Of a stretch of DNA of 64,000 nucleotides, positions 31,807 through 39,727 are shown in pieces. The position numbers were made by a program, and so were the translations under genes. This stretch comes from Deltaproteobacteria bacterium (lineage in GTDB: Bacteria; Desulfobacterota; Binatia; UBA9968): the NCBI GenBank assembly GCA_005879605.1, contig VBKE01000005.1, forward strand, positions 69,311 through 133,310. The letters run 5' to 3'. A model generated the notes under the pieces. That model was not told the origin of the DNA and searched no databases. It saw only the letters and a list, made by a program, of their open reading frames with translations. Within the stretch, counting starts at the first letter, position 1. Every line of letters starts with the position of its first letter.

Positions 31807-34515
31807 TCACCGCTTGGCGACTTTCGTTTTAGTCGCGGGCGCCGGAGTGGGCGCGGATACCGTGCCGGCGCCTCGACCGAGGGTCATGATGTAATCGCGC
31901 AGAGCTTCAATCTGGAGATCTTCTTTCCCACCCAGGACATCATCCGGTCCGCCGGGATAAAACGACGGCATCTTCGTGCCCGGCTGAACCTTTTGCGGGT
32001 CGCGCAACCACTTGACAATCCACTGTGGACTCAAACGCTGGCGTGCCAGCGTTAGATCCGGCGCCCAGCCTTCCTCTGGTCCTTCCGGTTTCTTGTCGCC
32101 CTGCTGATGGCAGCTAAAGCAATTGAAATAATCCTTCGAGACCAATTTCCGCGCCGCCTCCAAATTCTCCTGCGGCACTTTGGCATCTTCAAAATGGGCG
32201 TAAGGGCTGTCAACTTTGGAAAGACCGTTGAAGAAAGCAACCAACATGTGATCATCCTGGTCGGAAAAGCCGAAGGTCGGCATTCTGAGCTTGAGCCAGG
32301 GGCGAATCGGAACAGGCGCCTTGAGAAAGCTGAACAGCCACGGAGACTGCACCTTCTCCCCTTCGCCGTTGAGAATGGGCGGCGCGAAAGTCGGACTCTC
32401 CTGATAGTATTTTCGGATAAAGCCGCCACGGCCTTCGATTTCATGACAGCCGATACAGTTGTATTGGTGCATGAGCCGTCGCCCGTCGGCGACCTGAATA
32501 GTCCTGGCGCCGTGATCCGCCAAATAACGGGTGGGAATCCTGCGATCGCGGAAGCCGGCGAGCACGACTCGCAACGCCTTGATATCTTCGTCGGCCAAGT
32601 CGAACTGTGGCATTATTTGCTCAACACGCTCCGTAGCGTAAGTTCGCGGGGTCTTGAGCTTATTGTAGGTCCAATCGTCCCACGTCTCTTTAATATCAGT
32701 ATGGTTGCCGAAGAAAAGCTCTTCGAGTGTCTTAGCGCCAAAAGTAGTCAGCTCGACGCCGATGCGCGACTCCTTTTCCATTCCTGGAATATCGTGACAA
32801 CCAAAACAACCATATTTGCGAACCAGGGATTCGCCGCGCGCGATGTTTTTGGGGTCTTGCAGCCGCCCGTCGATCTTCGCGATAGGCTCCGGCTTGCTTC
32901 CCAAAGTGGAAAGATAAGCCGTGATCGCCAGCGCCTCCTGATCGCTCAGCCGTAGGCTCGGCATCCGGGTCTCGGCGTAATAGCCCCGCGGATTTTTGAT
33001 CCAGTGATAGATCCACTGTGGACCCACCTTGGTGGCGATATTCTGGAGATTGGGAACCAGGTCCTTCGCCTGACCGAGCACCGTCGAAAACTCGCCTTCA
33101 GCGAAGCCATGGCAGCCCTTGCAACCGATATTCTCGGTTAGTTCTTTGCCCTGGGCGATCAGGCTCTTGTCGCCCTCTTTAAAGCCGGAAGGCAGCGGAT
33201 GGTCCTGCAGCCATTTTTCTCCTTCCTGCTTTGAAACCGACCAGAGATACGAAGCGATCGCGACGGCTTCATCCTCTTTGAAAGCAAAATTCGGCATGCG
33301 CGTGCGCGGACGAAAACGATGCGGGTTTTCGATCCAGCCGACCATCCAGCTGGAGTCAACCTTAGCGCTGATCCGCCTTAAACTCGGACCGATTTTGGGA
33401 ATATTTTCATATCCTTTGACGAGGTGACATCCGGTGCAGCCGATCTGCTCGAACAACCGTTGTCCCTGGGCGAGAAGCGCCGCATCCTTCAGCGACTGGA
33501 CGTCCAAGTGACAAGAGACGCAGCTGCTCTGAACCTTGGCGCCGCGTAAGAGCGGCGTTTCCCAGTAGGGCACCTCTCCGTGGGCCTGCTTGACGCTATT
33601 CACGGCAGCTCCTTGCCCCTCGTGGCAAGAAGTGCAGCCGAATTTCTCCGGAGGATGGACGTTATCCGCCAATAGCACTTCGCGGTTCGGGTGAGTGCGA
33701 AAGGGTTGCGGCTCTTTTTCAAAGCCTGGGCGGTTGATGCCAACGTGACAACTCTGGCAGCGGTCCACACGCGCAACCGGCTCATCGAAGTTGTTACGGT
33801 CGAACTCGGGCAACGTTACCTGTTTAATATTGGGGATTTTGTAGAATGAAATCAGTTTCAGCTCACTGATCTTGACCGTCGAGGACGCGTTTTCCATGAC
33901 GCGGATCCATTTGTCTCGCTCCGCGGTCGCCTTCTTGAGCTGGTCTTCCAGCCCCTTGACGCTGCCGTTGAGCTTGTCTATCTGGTCTTTCAACTGATCG
34001 CGCCTCTGCTGCGCTTTTTCGAGGTCGGGGTCCAGTTTGGCTTTATCTTTATTGAGCGCTTGGATGCGCGCCAAAGCCGGCTTGGGGTTGCCTCCGGTCT
34101 GGACGGCATAGTCGTGATCGTACCAGGCCTCCTCCAGTTCGCTCTTGAAAAACTTGATTTCCTGATCCAGCTCCGCAAATCGAACCTTTGCCTGTGTTTC
34201 TTCTTGGGTTAAGCTCTCGAGCTTCTTCCGCGTCTCGCCTTTGGCCAGGCTGGTCTGTACCGCCGCGATTTTTTTTGTTAGCTCTTGATAGGCCGGCTCC
34301 GCCTGAAGCTTCTTGTCTTCTTCGTTATAGGCCACCTGAGCTTTTTGATAGTCGAGCCGGTAAAACCGCGCTTGAAACGCTTTCCAAGGCCGCCGGGTAA
34401 TGTTGTCGTCCCAGAAGGACCAGAGGGTGAGGACCACCAGGATGACGCTGCCCAGCACAAAAATACTGCCGTAGGATTTTTTCTCTTCGCGCTCGTCTAT
34501 GCCCCTAACCGCCAT
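31807..34515 (-). CDS. Membrane-anchored octaheme c-type cytochrome of the bc complex
   Basis: A 902-residue cytochrome probably replacing cytochrome f or c1. It has one N-terminal membrane helix (about 15-34, IFVLGSVILVVLTLWSFW), a long charged coiled coil (about 55-215), then eight CxxCH heme motifs: CQSCH about 252, CTSCH 292, CVSCH 329, CTGCH 358, CKGCH 463, CFGCH 568, CIGCH 685 and CFSCH 797. Each of the last five is followed by a Met-Pro element (MPNFAF, MPSLRL, MPQFDL, MPTFGF, MPSFYP) as in class I cytochrome c domains, so five Met-ligated domains are likely. The first three hemes are packed closely without this element. The protein ends in a Pro/Ala/Lys tail. It lies last after Rieske and cytochrome b genes. 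Confidence 0.9.
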   Translation of the reverse strand: MAVRGIDEREEKKSYGSIFVLGSVILVVLTLWSFWDDNITRRPWKAFQARFYRLDYQKAQVAYNEEDKKLQAEPAYQELTKKIAAVQTSLAKGETRKKLESLTQEETQAKVRFAELDQEIKFFKSELEEAWYDHDYAVQTGGNPKPALARIQALNKDKAKLDPDLEKAQQRRDQLKDQIDKLNGSVKGLEDQLKKATAERDKWIRVMENASSTVKISELKLISFYKIPNIKQVTLPEFDRNNFDEPVARVDRCQSCHVGINRPGFEKEPQPFRTHPNREVLLADNVHPPEKFGCTSCHEGQGAAVNSVKQAHGEVPYWETPLLRGAKVQSSCVSCHLDVQSLKDAALLAQGQRLFEQIGCTGCHLVKGYENIPKIGPSLRRISAKVDSSWMVGWIENPHRFRPRTRMPNFAFKEDEAVAIASYLWSVSKQEGEKWLQDHPLPSGFKEGDKSLIAQGKELTENIGCKGCHGFAEGEFSTVLGQAKDLVPNLQNIATKVGPQWIYHWIKNPRGYYAETRMPSLRLSDQEALAITAYLSTLGSKPEPIAKIDGRLQDPKNIARGESLVRKYGCFGCHDIPGMEKESRIGVELTTFGAKTLEELFFGNHTDIKETWDDWTYNKLKTPRTYATERVEQIMPQFDLADEDIKALRVVLAGFRDRRIPTRYLADHGARTIQVADGRRLMHQYNCIGCHEIEGRGGFIRKYYQESPTFAPPILNGEGEKVQSPWLFSFLKAPVPIRPWLKLRMPTFGFSDQDDHMLVAFFNGLSKVDSPYAHFEDAKVPQENLEAARKLVSKDYFNCFSCHQQGDKKPEGPEEGWAPDLTLARQRLSPQWIVKWLRDPQKVQPGTKMPSFYPGGPDDVLGGKEDLQIEALRDYIMTLGRGAGTVSAPTPAPATKTKVAKR

Positions 34516-34524
34516 CCGTGCCTC

Positions 34525-34692
34525 TCAAGTTATTTTGTTCTCCAGCGCTCGGCCCAAAGAAAAGACCCCGACACCGATCAACGTCAGTACGATCTCCTCC
34601 GCCATTGTCGCATGCTGCACGATCCCGACATAGATGGCGTAACCCACGTCAGCAACGCCGATCGCTTCGAAGATCTTAGCTACGTAGAACAT
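34525..34692 (-). CDS. 55-residue small membrane-type protein of the bc operon
   Basis: This short gene lies between the cytochrome b C-terminal gene and the octaheme cytochrome gene. Its ATG overlaps the upstream stop in a TGATG arrangement, which implies translational coupling. The product starts MFYVAKIFEAIGVADVGYAI and holds one hydrophobic stretch (IVLTLIGVGVFSLGRAL). I know no named family for it; small single-helix subunits occur in b6f and bc complexes, so a structural subunit is a fair inference. Confidence 0.72.
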   Translation of the reverse strand: MFYVAKIFEAIGVADVGYAIYVGIVQHATMAEEIVLTLIGVGVFSLGRALENKIT

Positions 34693-35465
34693 CAGATGTT
34701 AAGCCAGGGCGTGACCATGATGTATTTCACGTTGAAAGCCAGGCGCAGGAACATCTTCACGGGAAGAGCCACCATCGTTACGAAGAGGAAAGCAGTGATC
34801 GCAAAGCGCACCGGTCCCCAACGTTCCATGAACTCCCTTCCCTTGATTCGGATCACCCACCAGTGGAACAGACCGATGCCCGCGGCGAAATATGCTAAAA
34901 TGCAAAACAGTCCGAACACAGCGGACCATTTATAATCGCGAAATCCCAGAAGATAGGGCAGATCTATGTTGGTCAACGCCACGACTTTGTGCGGATCCCA
35001 GCGCTGCCACGGCCAGAACAAATTCCACCCGGGCCCCCGGAAAAAGGTTCCGATCATGATCATGCTGACCCACAGCACGTGGAAACCGAGAAAGAAAGTT
35101 AAGATCTCGTACTTCCTGTCTTTGAAACAATAATAGCCACTTCCTTTGGGATTGATATCGATAAAAGGGATCACCATGAGACCGACGATAATGAGGCTGG
35201 GCATCACGACGCCCGCGTTCCACGGATCGAAATAGACGAGCATCTCCTGCAACCCGAGAAAGTACCAGGGTGCTTTCGACGGATTGGGAGTGCGCGTCGG
35301 GTTCGCCGGCTCTTCCAGAGGCGCGTCGATCAACAGCGCCCAGAGAATCAGAACGATCATAACGAACATCGCGCAGAGAAACTCGTTTCGCACGAGATTG
35401 GGCCAGGTGTGGATTTTGTCGTCGACTACTACGGGTTTTTTCTTTTCTTGAGCGATTTCAGCCAT
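34692..35465 (-). CDS. Cytochrome b C-terminal subunit (subunit IV-like) of a quinol:cytochrome c oxidoreductase
   Basis: This is the C-terminal half of cytochrome b as a separate polypeptide, as in b6f-type complexes. The 257-residue protein has an N-terminal extension, a first helix (FLCAMFVMIVLILWALLI), and the quinol-oxidation-site loop KAPWYFLGLQEML. In this loop the usual PEWY glutamate is absent (APWY), a variant I recall from menaquinol-type complexes. DPWNAGVVMPSLIIVGL, IDINPKGSGYY and further helices follow. It lies 75 bp after the cytochrome b N-terminal gene. Confidence 0.9.
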   Translation of the reverse strand: MAEIAQEKKKPVVVDDKIHTWPNLVRNEFLCAMFVMIVLILWALLIDAPLEEPANPTRTPNPSKAPWYFLGLQEMLVYFDPWNAGVVMPSLIIVGLMVIPFIDINPKGSGYYCFKDRKYEILTFFLGFHVLWVSMIMIGTFFRGPGWNLFWPWQRWDPHKVVALTNIDLPYLLGFRDYKWSAVFGLFCILAYFAAGIGLFHWWVIRIKGREFMERWGPVRFAITAFLFVTMVALPVKMFLRLAFNVKYIMVTPWLNI

Positions 35466-35540
35466 AAAGCCTCTATCCCATTTTTCGATTTTGGATTTTC
35501 GAAAAACCGTTGATCCTTTGAAACCTCTTTAGCCGTTTGT

Positions 35541-36317
35541 TTAGAGCGATGGTCCCGAAAAGCCGTCTCTGCGAATGCGCCAGAAGTGCACGGTCATGAG
35601 AACGCTGGCTACTATCGGGATGAAGATACAGTGGAGAATATAAAACCGCAGGAGAGTGTGCGGCCCGATCTCCCCTCCGCCAAACAGAAAGGCCCTAGCA
35701 TCGTAGATAGGGTTAGCGCCGACAAACTCGGCAAAGGGGCCCTCGTTTCCGAGCAGAGGAGTCGCGCGCGCCATATTGGAGCCGACGGTCACGGCCCAAA
35801 TGGAAAGCTGATCCCAAGGCAGGAGGTATCCCGTAAAGCTCAAAAGCAAGGTCAGCACGAGCAGCAGAACACCGACGACCCAGTTGAATTCCCGCGGCGG
35901 TTTGTAAGAGCCGGTAAGAAAGACACGGAACATGTGCAGCCACACGAAGACGATCATGGCATGAGCAGACCAACGATGCATATTTCGCATCAGCATGCCG
36001 AACGGCATGTCAAATTCCAGATATTTCATATCGGCGTAGGCGTACTCGGAGACTGGGCGGTAATAAAACATCAAGTAGATGCCGGTGACCACCGTAACCA
36101 AAAACATGAGAAAGGTGAGTCCGCCCATGCACCAGGTAAAGCGCATCCTCACGCCGTGCCGCCGCACCTTGGCCGGATGTAAATGGAGGAACACGTTGGC
36201 CGTGACCATGAGCACGCGATTTCGTGGAGTGTCCTCGTAGCCGTGACGGAAGATCGCCTTCCAGACGTGGCTCTCAACAATATCCCGCTTAATCTCTTCC
36301 CACTTCTTTGAGCTCAT
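35541..36317 (-). CDS. Cytochrome b N-terminal subunit (b6-type)
   Basis: This subunit holds the two b hemes of the complex. It has 258 residues and four membrane helices. The heme ligands are His114 and His128 in helix B (MHRWSAHAMIVFVWLHMF), and His229 and His244 in helix D (LHCIFIPIVASVLMTVHF). Fourteen residues lie between the helix D histidines, the mark of b6-type rather than mitochondrial-type cytochrome b. The Qo-site region FTGYLLPWDQLSIWA is intact. It starts 13 bp after the Rieske gene. Confidence 0.95.
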   Translation of the reverse strand: MSSKKWEEIKRDIVESHVWKAIFRHGYEDTPRNRVLMVTANVFLHLHPAKVRRHGVRMRFTWCMGGLTFLMFLVTVVTGIYLMFYYRPVSEYAYADMKYLEFDMPFGMLMRNMHRWSAHAMIVFVWLHMFRVFLTGSYKPPREFNWVVGVLLLVLTLLLSFTGYLLPWDQLSIWAVTVGSNMARATPLLGNEGPFAEFVGANPIYDARAFLFGGGEIGPHTLLRFYILHCIFIPIVASVLMTVHFWRIRRDGFSGPSL

Positions 36318-36330
36318 AGGGTATTTCCCA

Positions 36331-36849
36331 TCACACTTTCAGGATGCTCGCTGGAAATTGCTCGTCAGGTTCGACGCCCGCCTGCATTTTGTAGACAGTT
36401 TTTTTATCCACGACCAACTGTCCGTCTTCACCCACGTCGACCTTAAATCGATCCATGGGCCTGGGCGCGGGACCTTCGAAATTAAGCCCGCTCTTGTAAT
36501 AACCGCTGCCATGACAAGGACACTTGAACTTTTCCTCGGCGGCCAGCCACCGCGGGGTGCAGCCCAGATGCGTGCATTTGGCAAAGATAGCGTAGATGCC
36601 TTCCTTTTCGCGCACGATCCAAACTCGCTGGTCTTGCTTGTATTTCTCGCTCACCTCGCCGATTGCGTAGTCGTTAGCGGACCCGGCTTTAAAGGTTGAC
36701 GGCGGCTGAAACAAGACCCTGGGAAACGCGGAACGGACAAAGCCAGCCAGGATTCCGAGGCTGAAAATACCGAAACCACCCCAACCAAGCCGAGTAAAAA
36801 AATCTCTGCGCGACCAGATACCGGGTTTTTGCTTTTCTTTTTCCGCCAT
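36331..36849 (-). CDS. Rieske iron-sulfur protein
   Basis: The [2Fe-2S] subunit that takes the first electron from quinol. The 172-residue protein has an N-terminal transmembrane anchor (about 20-40, WGGFGIFSLGILAGFVRSAF) preceded by a twin-arginine-like WSRRDFF element. The cluster-binding boxes are CTHLGC near residue 91 and CPCHGS near residue 109. It is upstream of the cytochrome b gene in the same operon. Confidence 0.95.
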   Translation of the reverse strand: MAEKEKQKPGIWSRRDFFTRLGWGGFGIFSLGILAGFVRSAFPRVLFQPPSTFKAGSANDYAIGEVSEKYKQDQRVWIVREKEGIYAIFAKCTHLGCTPRWLAAEEKFKCPCHGSGYYKSGLNFEGPAPRPMDRFKVDVGEDGQLVVDKKTVYKMQAGVEPDEQFPASILKV

Positions 36850-36855
36850 AAACCT

Positions 36856-37203
36856 TTACCTTTTAAACCAGCTGATGAGTGCTCCCCAAGCCACGAAGAT
36901 AAATCCACCTAACATCAGAAACAAACCCACCGGTCCAACAATGAATGATAAGCCGGCGCCCAAACAAAATATTAAAACTCCTGTTCCCAGTGGATTGAAT
37001 GGAGCTGGAGTCGATCCTCCTCTGCTTTCTTCACCCTCGGCCTTGTGGATCAGTTCCTCGCGGATAAGGGCAAACGCCAACTCTTTGAGATCTTCCCGTC
37101 GCTCCGAGTCGGCGCGCTGAATCAGACGGCCAATCTCTTGAGCTAGTCTCTCGATCTCTTGCTCACGCTCTTGAGGCGTTACATGGGGAGTATCGGATGC
37201 CAC
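36856..37203 (-). CDS. Coiled-coil membrane protein of unknown function upstream of the Rieske gene
   Basis: A 115-residue protein. Residues 8-60 are charged and predicted helical (EREQEIERLAQEIGRLIQRA and following). A Gly/Pro linker (STPAPFNPLG) leads to two hydrophobic helices (VLIFCLGAGLSFIVGPVGLF and LGGFIFVAWGALISWF). I recognise no family. It ends 6 bp before the Rieske gene, so it is probably the first gene of the bc operon and may help its assembly (inference). Confidence 0.75.
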   Translation of the reverse strand: MASDTPHVTPQEREQEIERLAQEIGRLIQRADSERREDLKELAFALIREELIHKAEGEESRGGSTPAPFNPLGTGVLIFCLGAGLSFIVGPVGLFLMLGGFIFVAWGALISWFKR

Positions 37204-37266
37204 TAAGATTAGGTTTGTTGATTATTATAGAAAAATTTCTTTGTCAACCATTTCGCCGACGATGAA

Positions 37267-37752
37267 TCATCCTCTGCGCAGCAAAACCACCGCCGTCGCG
37301 GCCATTCCTTCGCCCTTGCCTAACCAACCGAGCTTTTCCGTTGTGGTTGCCTTGATGCTGATCTTGTGTTCGGCAGTTTTGAGCTGCTCCGCCACGCTCT
37401 TTCTCATGGCCGAATAGTATGGCGCCAGTTTCGGCTGTTGAGCAACGACCGTCACATCCGCATTCACCAGCGTGAAACGTTTTCGCCGCATCAGACGCAA
37501 GGTGGCTTGCAGCAGCTTCGTGCTGGAAATGTTTTCGTAGCGCGGATCACTATCCGGAAAATGCGTCCCGATGTCCCCCTCAGTCATGGCACCGAGAAGG
37601 GCATTGATGAGCGCGTGCAGCAGCACATCGGCGTCCGAATGGCCCATCAGCCCTACACGGTGAGAGATTTCGATTCCGCCGAGAATCAGTTTTCGTCCCC
37701 GGCGGAATCGGTGAACATCAAATCCATGTCCGATACGAAACTCTCGGGCCAT
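37267..37752 (-). CDS. ispF: 2-C-methyl-D-erythritol 2,4-cyclodiphosphate synthase
   Basis: Cyclises CDP-methylerythritol 2-phosphate in the non-mevalonate isoprenoid pathway. The 161-residue trimeric-type enzyme shows the metal-binding GHGFDVHRF, the signature GHSDADVLLHALINALLGA and DIGTHFPDSDPRY, and the C-terminal IKATTTEKLGWLGKGEGMAA. Its usual partner ispD is not beside it. The next gene upstream is DUF3750 on the other strand. Confidence 0.97.
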   Translation of the reverse strand: MAREFRIGHGFDVHRFRRGRKLILGGIEISHRVGLMGHSDADVLLHALINALLGAMTEGDIGTHFPDSDPRYENISSTKLLQATLRLMRRKRFTLVNADVTVVAQQPKLAPYYSAMRKSVAEQLKTAEHKISIKATTTEKLGWLGKGEGMAATAVVLLRRG

Positions 37753-37997
37753 ATTCTAAGATCTCATATCAGCTCGAAGCTGGTCGATATCTTTCCCACG
37801 AACTGCAAAGCCATCCAGGCTCAACCGCGCTGCTTCGTGAGCACGATTACGCGGCCATAATCACTCCATACGAAACAACAATCAATAACGGCCACGTCCG
37901 TGGACGTTTCAAGACCATGGAATCGAATCTTTTGTCTCAATCATGACGGCTGGTATTGCCGCCATCTGTGGGCTATACTTTAGTGCAAGGTAAAATA

Positions 37998-38747
37998 ATG
38001 TGGGCGCGCGTTTTGTTCTTCTCTTCTTCGTTAGGTCTCGTGGGACTTCCGCTTTATACCGTTCTTTCAGGACAGGCTCCGTTGGGCAGGGATTATCGCA
38101 CCGCTGACCGCTCCAGCGCGGGCATCGCGCCGCTCGCGGAGACCACACCCGAAGCGGTGGTGCAAGTCTACGCGGCGCGAGCCCTCAATTGGCGCGGCAT
38201 TTTCGGGGTCCACACCTGGATCGCCACCAAGCCCGAGAATGCCAAGGAGTATACGGTACATCAAGTGATCGGTTGGCGCCGGTACCGCAACTTGCCGGTG
38301 CTGGCTTCGGCTCCCGGAATTCCCGACGGCCGATGGTTCGGCAACGAACCGGAGCTTCTCGCCGAGCTGCGCGGTGAGGCGGCGGCCAAAGCCATTCCAA
38401 AGATCACGGACGCCGTCGCGACGTATCCTTATCCGAATGATTACCGACTATGGCCCGGCCCCAACAGCAACACTTTTATGGCCTATGTCGGACGGCAGGC
38501 CCCGGAGCTTGAATTGGATTTGCCGGTGACAGCCATAGGCAAAGACTATCCGATCAATGGATCCGTCATTGATCGAGCTCCCAGCGGCACCGGTTATCAA
38601 TTATCGATGCTCGGCCTGCTCGGGCTGACCTTGGCGCGTGACGAAGGCCTCGAACTGAACCTGCTCGGTTTAAGCTTTGGCATCGACTTTTCAAAACCGG
38701 CAATCAAACTTCCTTTCATCGGCCGGCTCGGGTTGGCTGCGGACTGA
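37998..38747 (+). CDS. DUF3750 family protein
   Basis: A 249-residue protein of the DUF3750 type, function unknown. It has an N-terminal hydrophobic signal or anchor (about 5-25), then conserved-looking segments WRGIFGVHTWIATKP, YPNDYRLWPGPNSNTFMAYV and AIGKDYPING. An AAGG Shine-Dalgarno precedes ATG 37998; an earlier in-frame start at 37956 lacks one. The presumed location is the envelope. The GPNSNTF segment resembles a cysteine-less peptidase-like turn, but no catalytic residues can be assigned. Confidence 0.8.
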   Translation: MWARVLFFSSSLGLVGLPLYTVLSGQAPLGRDYRTADRSSAGIAPLAETTPEAVVQVYAARALNWRGIFGVHTWIATKPENAKEYTVHQVIGWRRYRNLPVLASAPGIPDGRWFGNEPELLAELRGEAAAKAIPKITDAVATYPYPNDYRLWPGPNSNTFMAYVGRQAPELELDLPVTAIGKDYPINGSVIDRAPSGTGYQLSMLGLLGLTLARDEGLELNLLGLSFGIDFSKPAIKLPFIGRLGLAAD

Positions 38748-38803
38748 GCTACGGATTTTGTTTCGCCGAAGCCTTGGCGATAAATTTTGTTGAACTGGTT
38801 TTG

Positions 38804-39598
38804 CTACTTAACGATGGGCCAGTAACGTCCTTTCCTTTTCATCACCGCGAGCGACACGCCGTACAGCTCTTCCAAGACGTTCCGCTTCAATACATCGGGG
38901 GTATTTCCAGCATGCAGCACTTTCCCCTCTTTCAGCACGAGCGTGTTGCGGAACAACGGCAGAATCTCTTCGACATGATGGGTGACAAAAATGAGCGAGG
39001 GTATCTTTTTCTGCTTGCCGACGGATTGGAGAGTCGCGAGGAAATTCTCCCGCGCGCCCGGATCCATCCCCGCGCAAGGCTCATCGAGAATGATGAGATA
39101 AGGTTTGGTCATCCGCGCGCGAGCGATCAGAACCTTCTGTTGTTCTCCTTGCGACAAGACCCCGAATTCTTGATCGCGCAAGTTACCAGAGCCCATCTGC
39201 GCTAAATATCTCTCGGCTAGGCGATAGTCTTGCCGAGTCGCTTCGCCGCCAAACCCTTCAACATACCCGATCTGAGCGAATTTTCCCGAGACAACGGTTC
39301 TCAGGACTCTCTCACGAGAGGGAATCTCTGCCGGCAGCGCCGAGGTCACCCACCCGATGCTTTTGCGAAGTTCGGGTAAATGAATCAGGATTTTGCCTTT
39401 TCTGTAGACCTCCCCGCCCGCGTTCGGCCAGAGATAACCACAGGCGAGCTTGAGCAGGGTCGTCTTCCCGGAACCGTTGGGGCCTAGGATCGCCCAGTGC
39501 TCGCCTTGCTCGACGGTCCAGTTGATGGAGTGAAGGATCTTTCTTCCGGCAGCGACGTAAGAGACGCTGCGAAGCTCAAACGCGGGAACTTTTTTCAT
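38804..39598 (-). CDS. ABC transporter ATP-binding protein (orphan)
   Basis: A 264-residue ATPase. Walker A is GPNGSGKTTLLKLACG, the signature is VLSQGEQQKVLIARA, Walker B is LIILDEPCAGMDPGAR, and the switch is IFVTHHVEEI. The sequence is of the ModF/YlmA type, in which ATPases occur without a clear permease. No permease or binding protein is adjacent, so the partner and substrate are unknown. It is convergent with DUF3750. Confidence 0.9.
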   Translation of the reverse strand: MKKVPAFELRSVSYVAAGRKILHSINWTVEQGEHWAILGPNGSGKTTLLKLACGYLWPNAGGEVYRKGKILIHLPELRKSIGWVTSALPAEIPSRERVLRTVVSGKFAQIGYVEGFGGEATRQDYRLAERYLAQMGSGNLRDQEFGVLSQGEQQKVLIARARMTKPYLIILDEPCAGMDPGARENFLATLQSVGKQKKIPSLIFVTHHVEEILPLFRNTLVLKEGKVLHAGNTPDVLKRNVLEELYGVSLAVMKRKGRYWPIVK

Positions 39599-39727
39599 GA
39601 TCGGGAGCCGTCACGCGGTTGCTGGTTTCGCATTAGATACATAAAAACTGCATCGATGGAAGAATGAGGAAGCAATGATGAGCAAACCGGAATTCGGCTG
39701 AGCGAACGGAACTTTCGTTCGGTGAAT

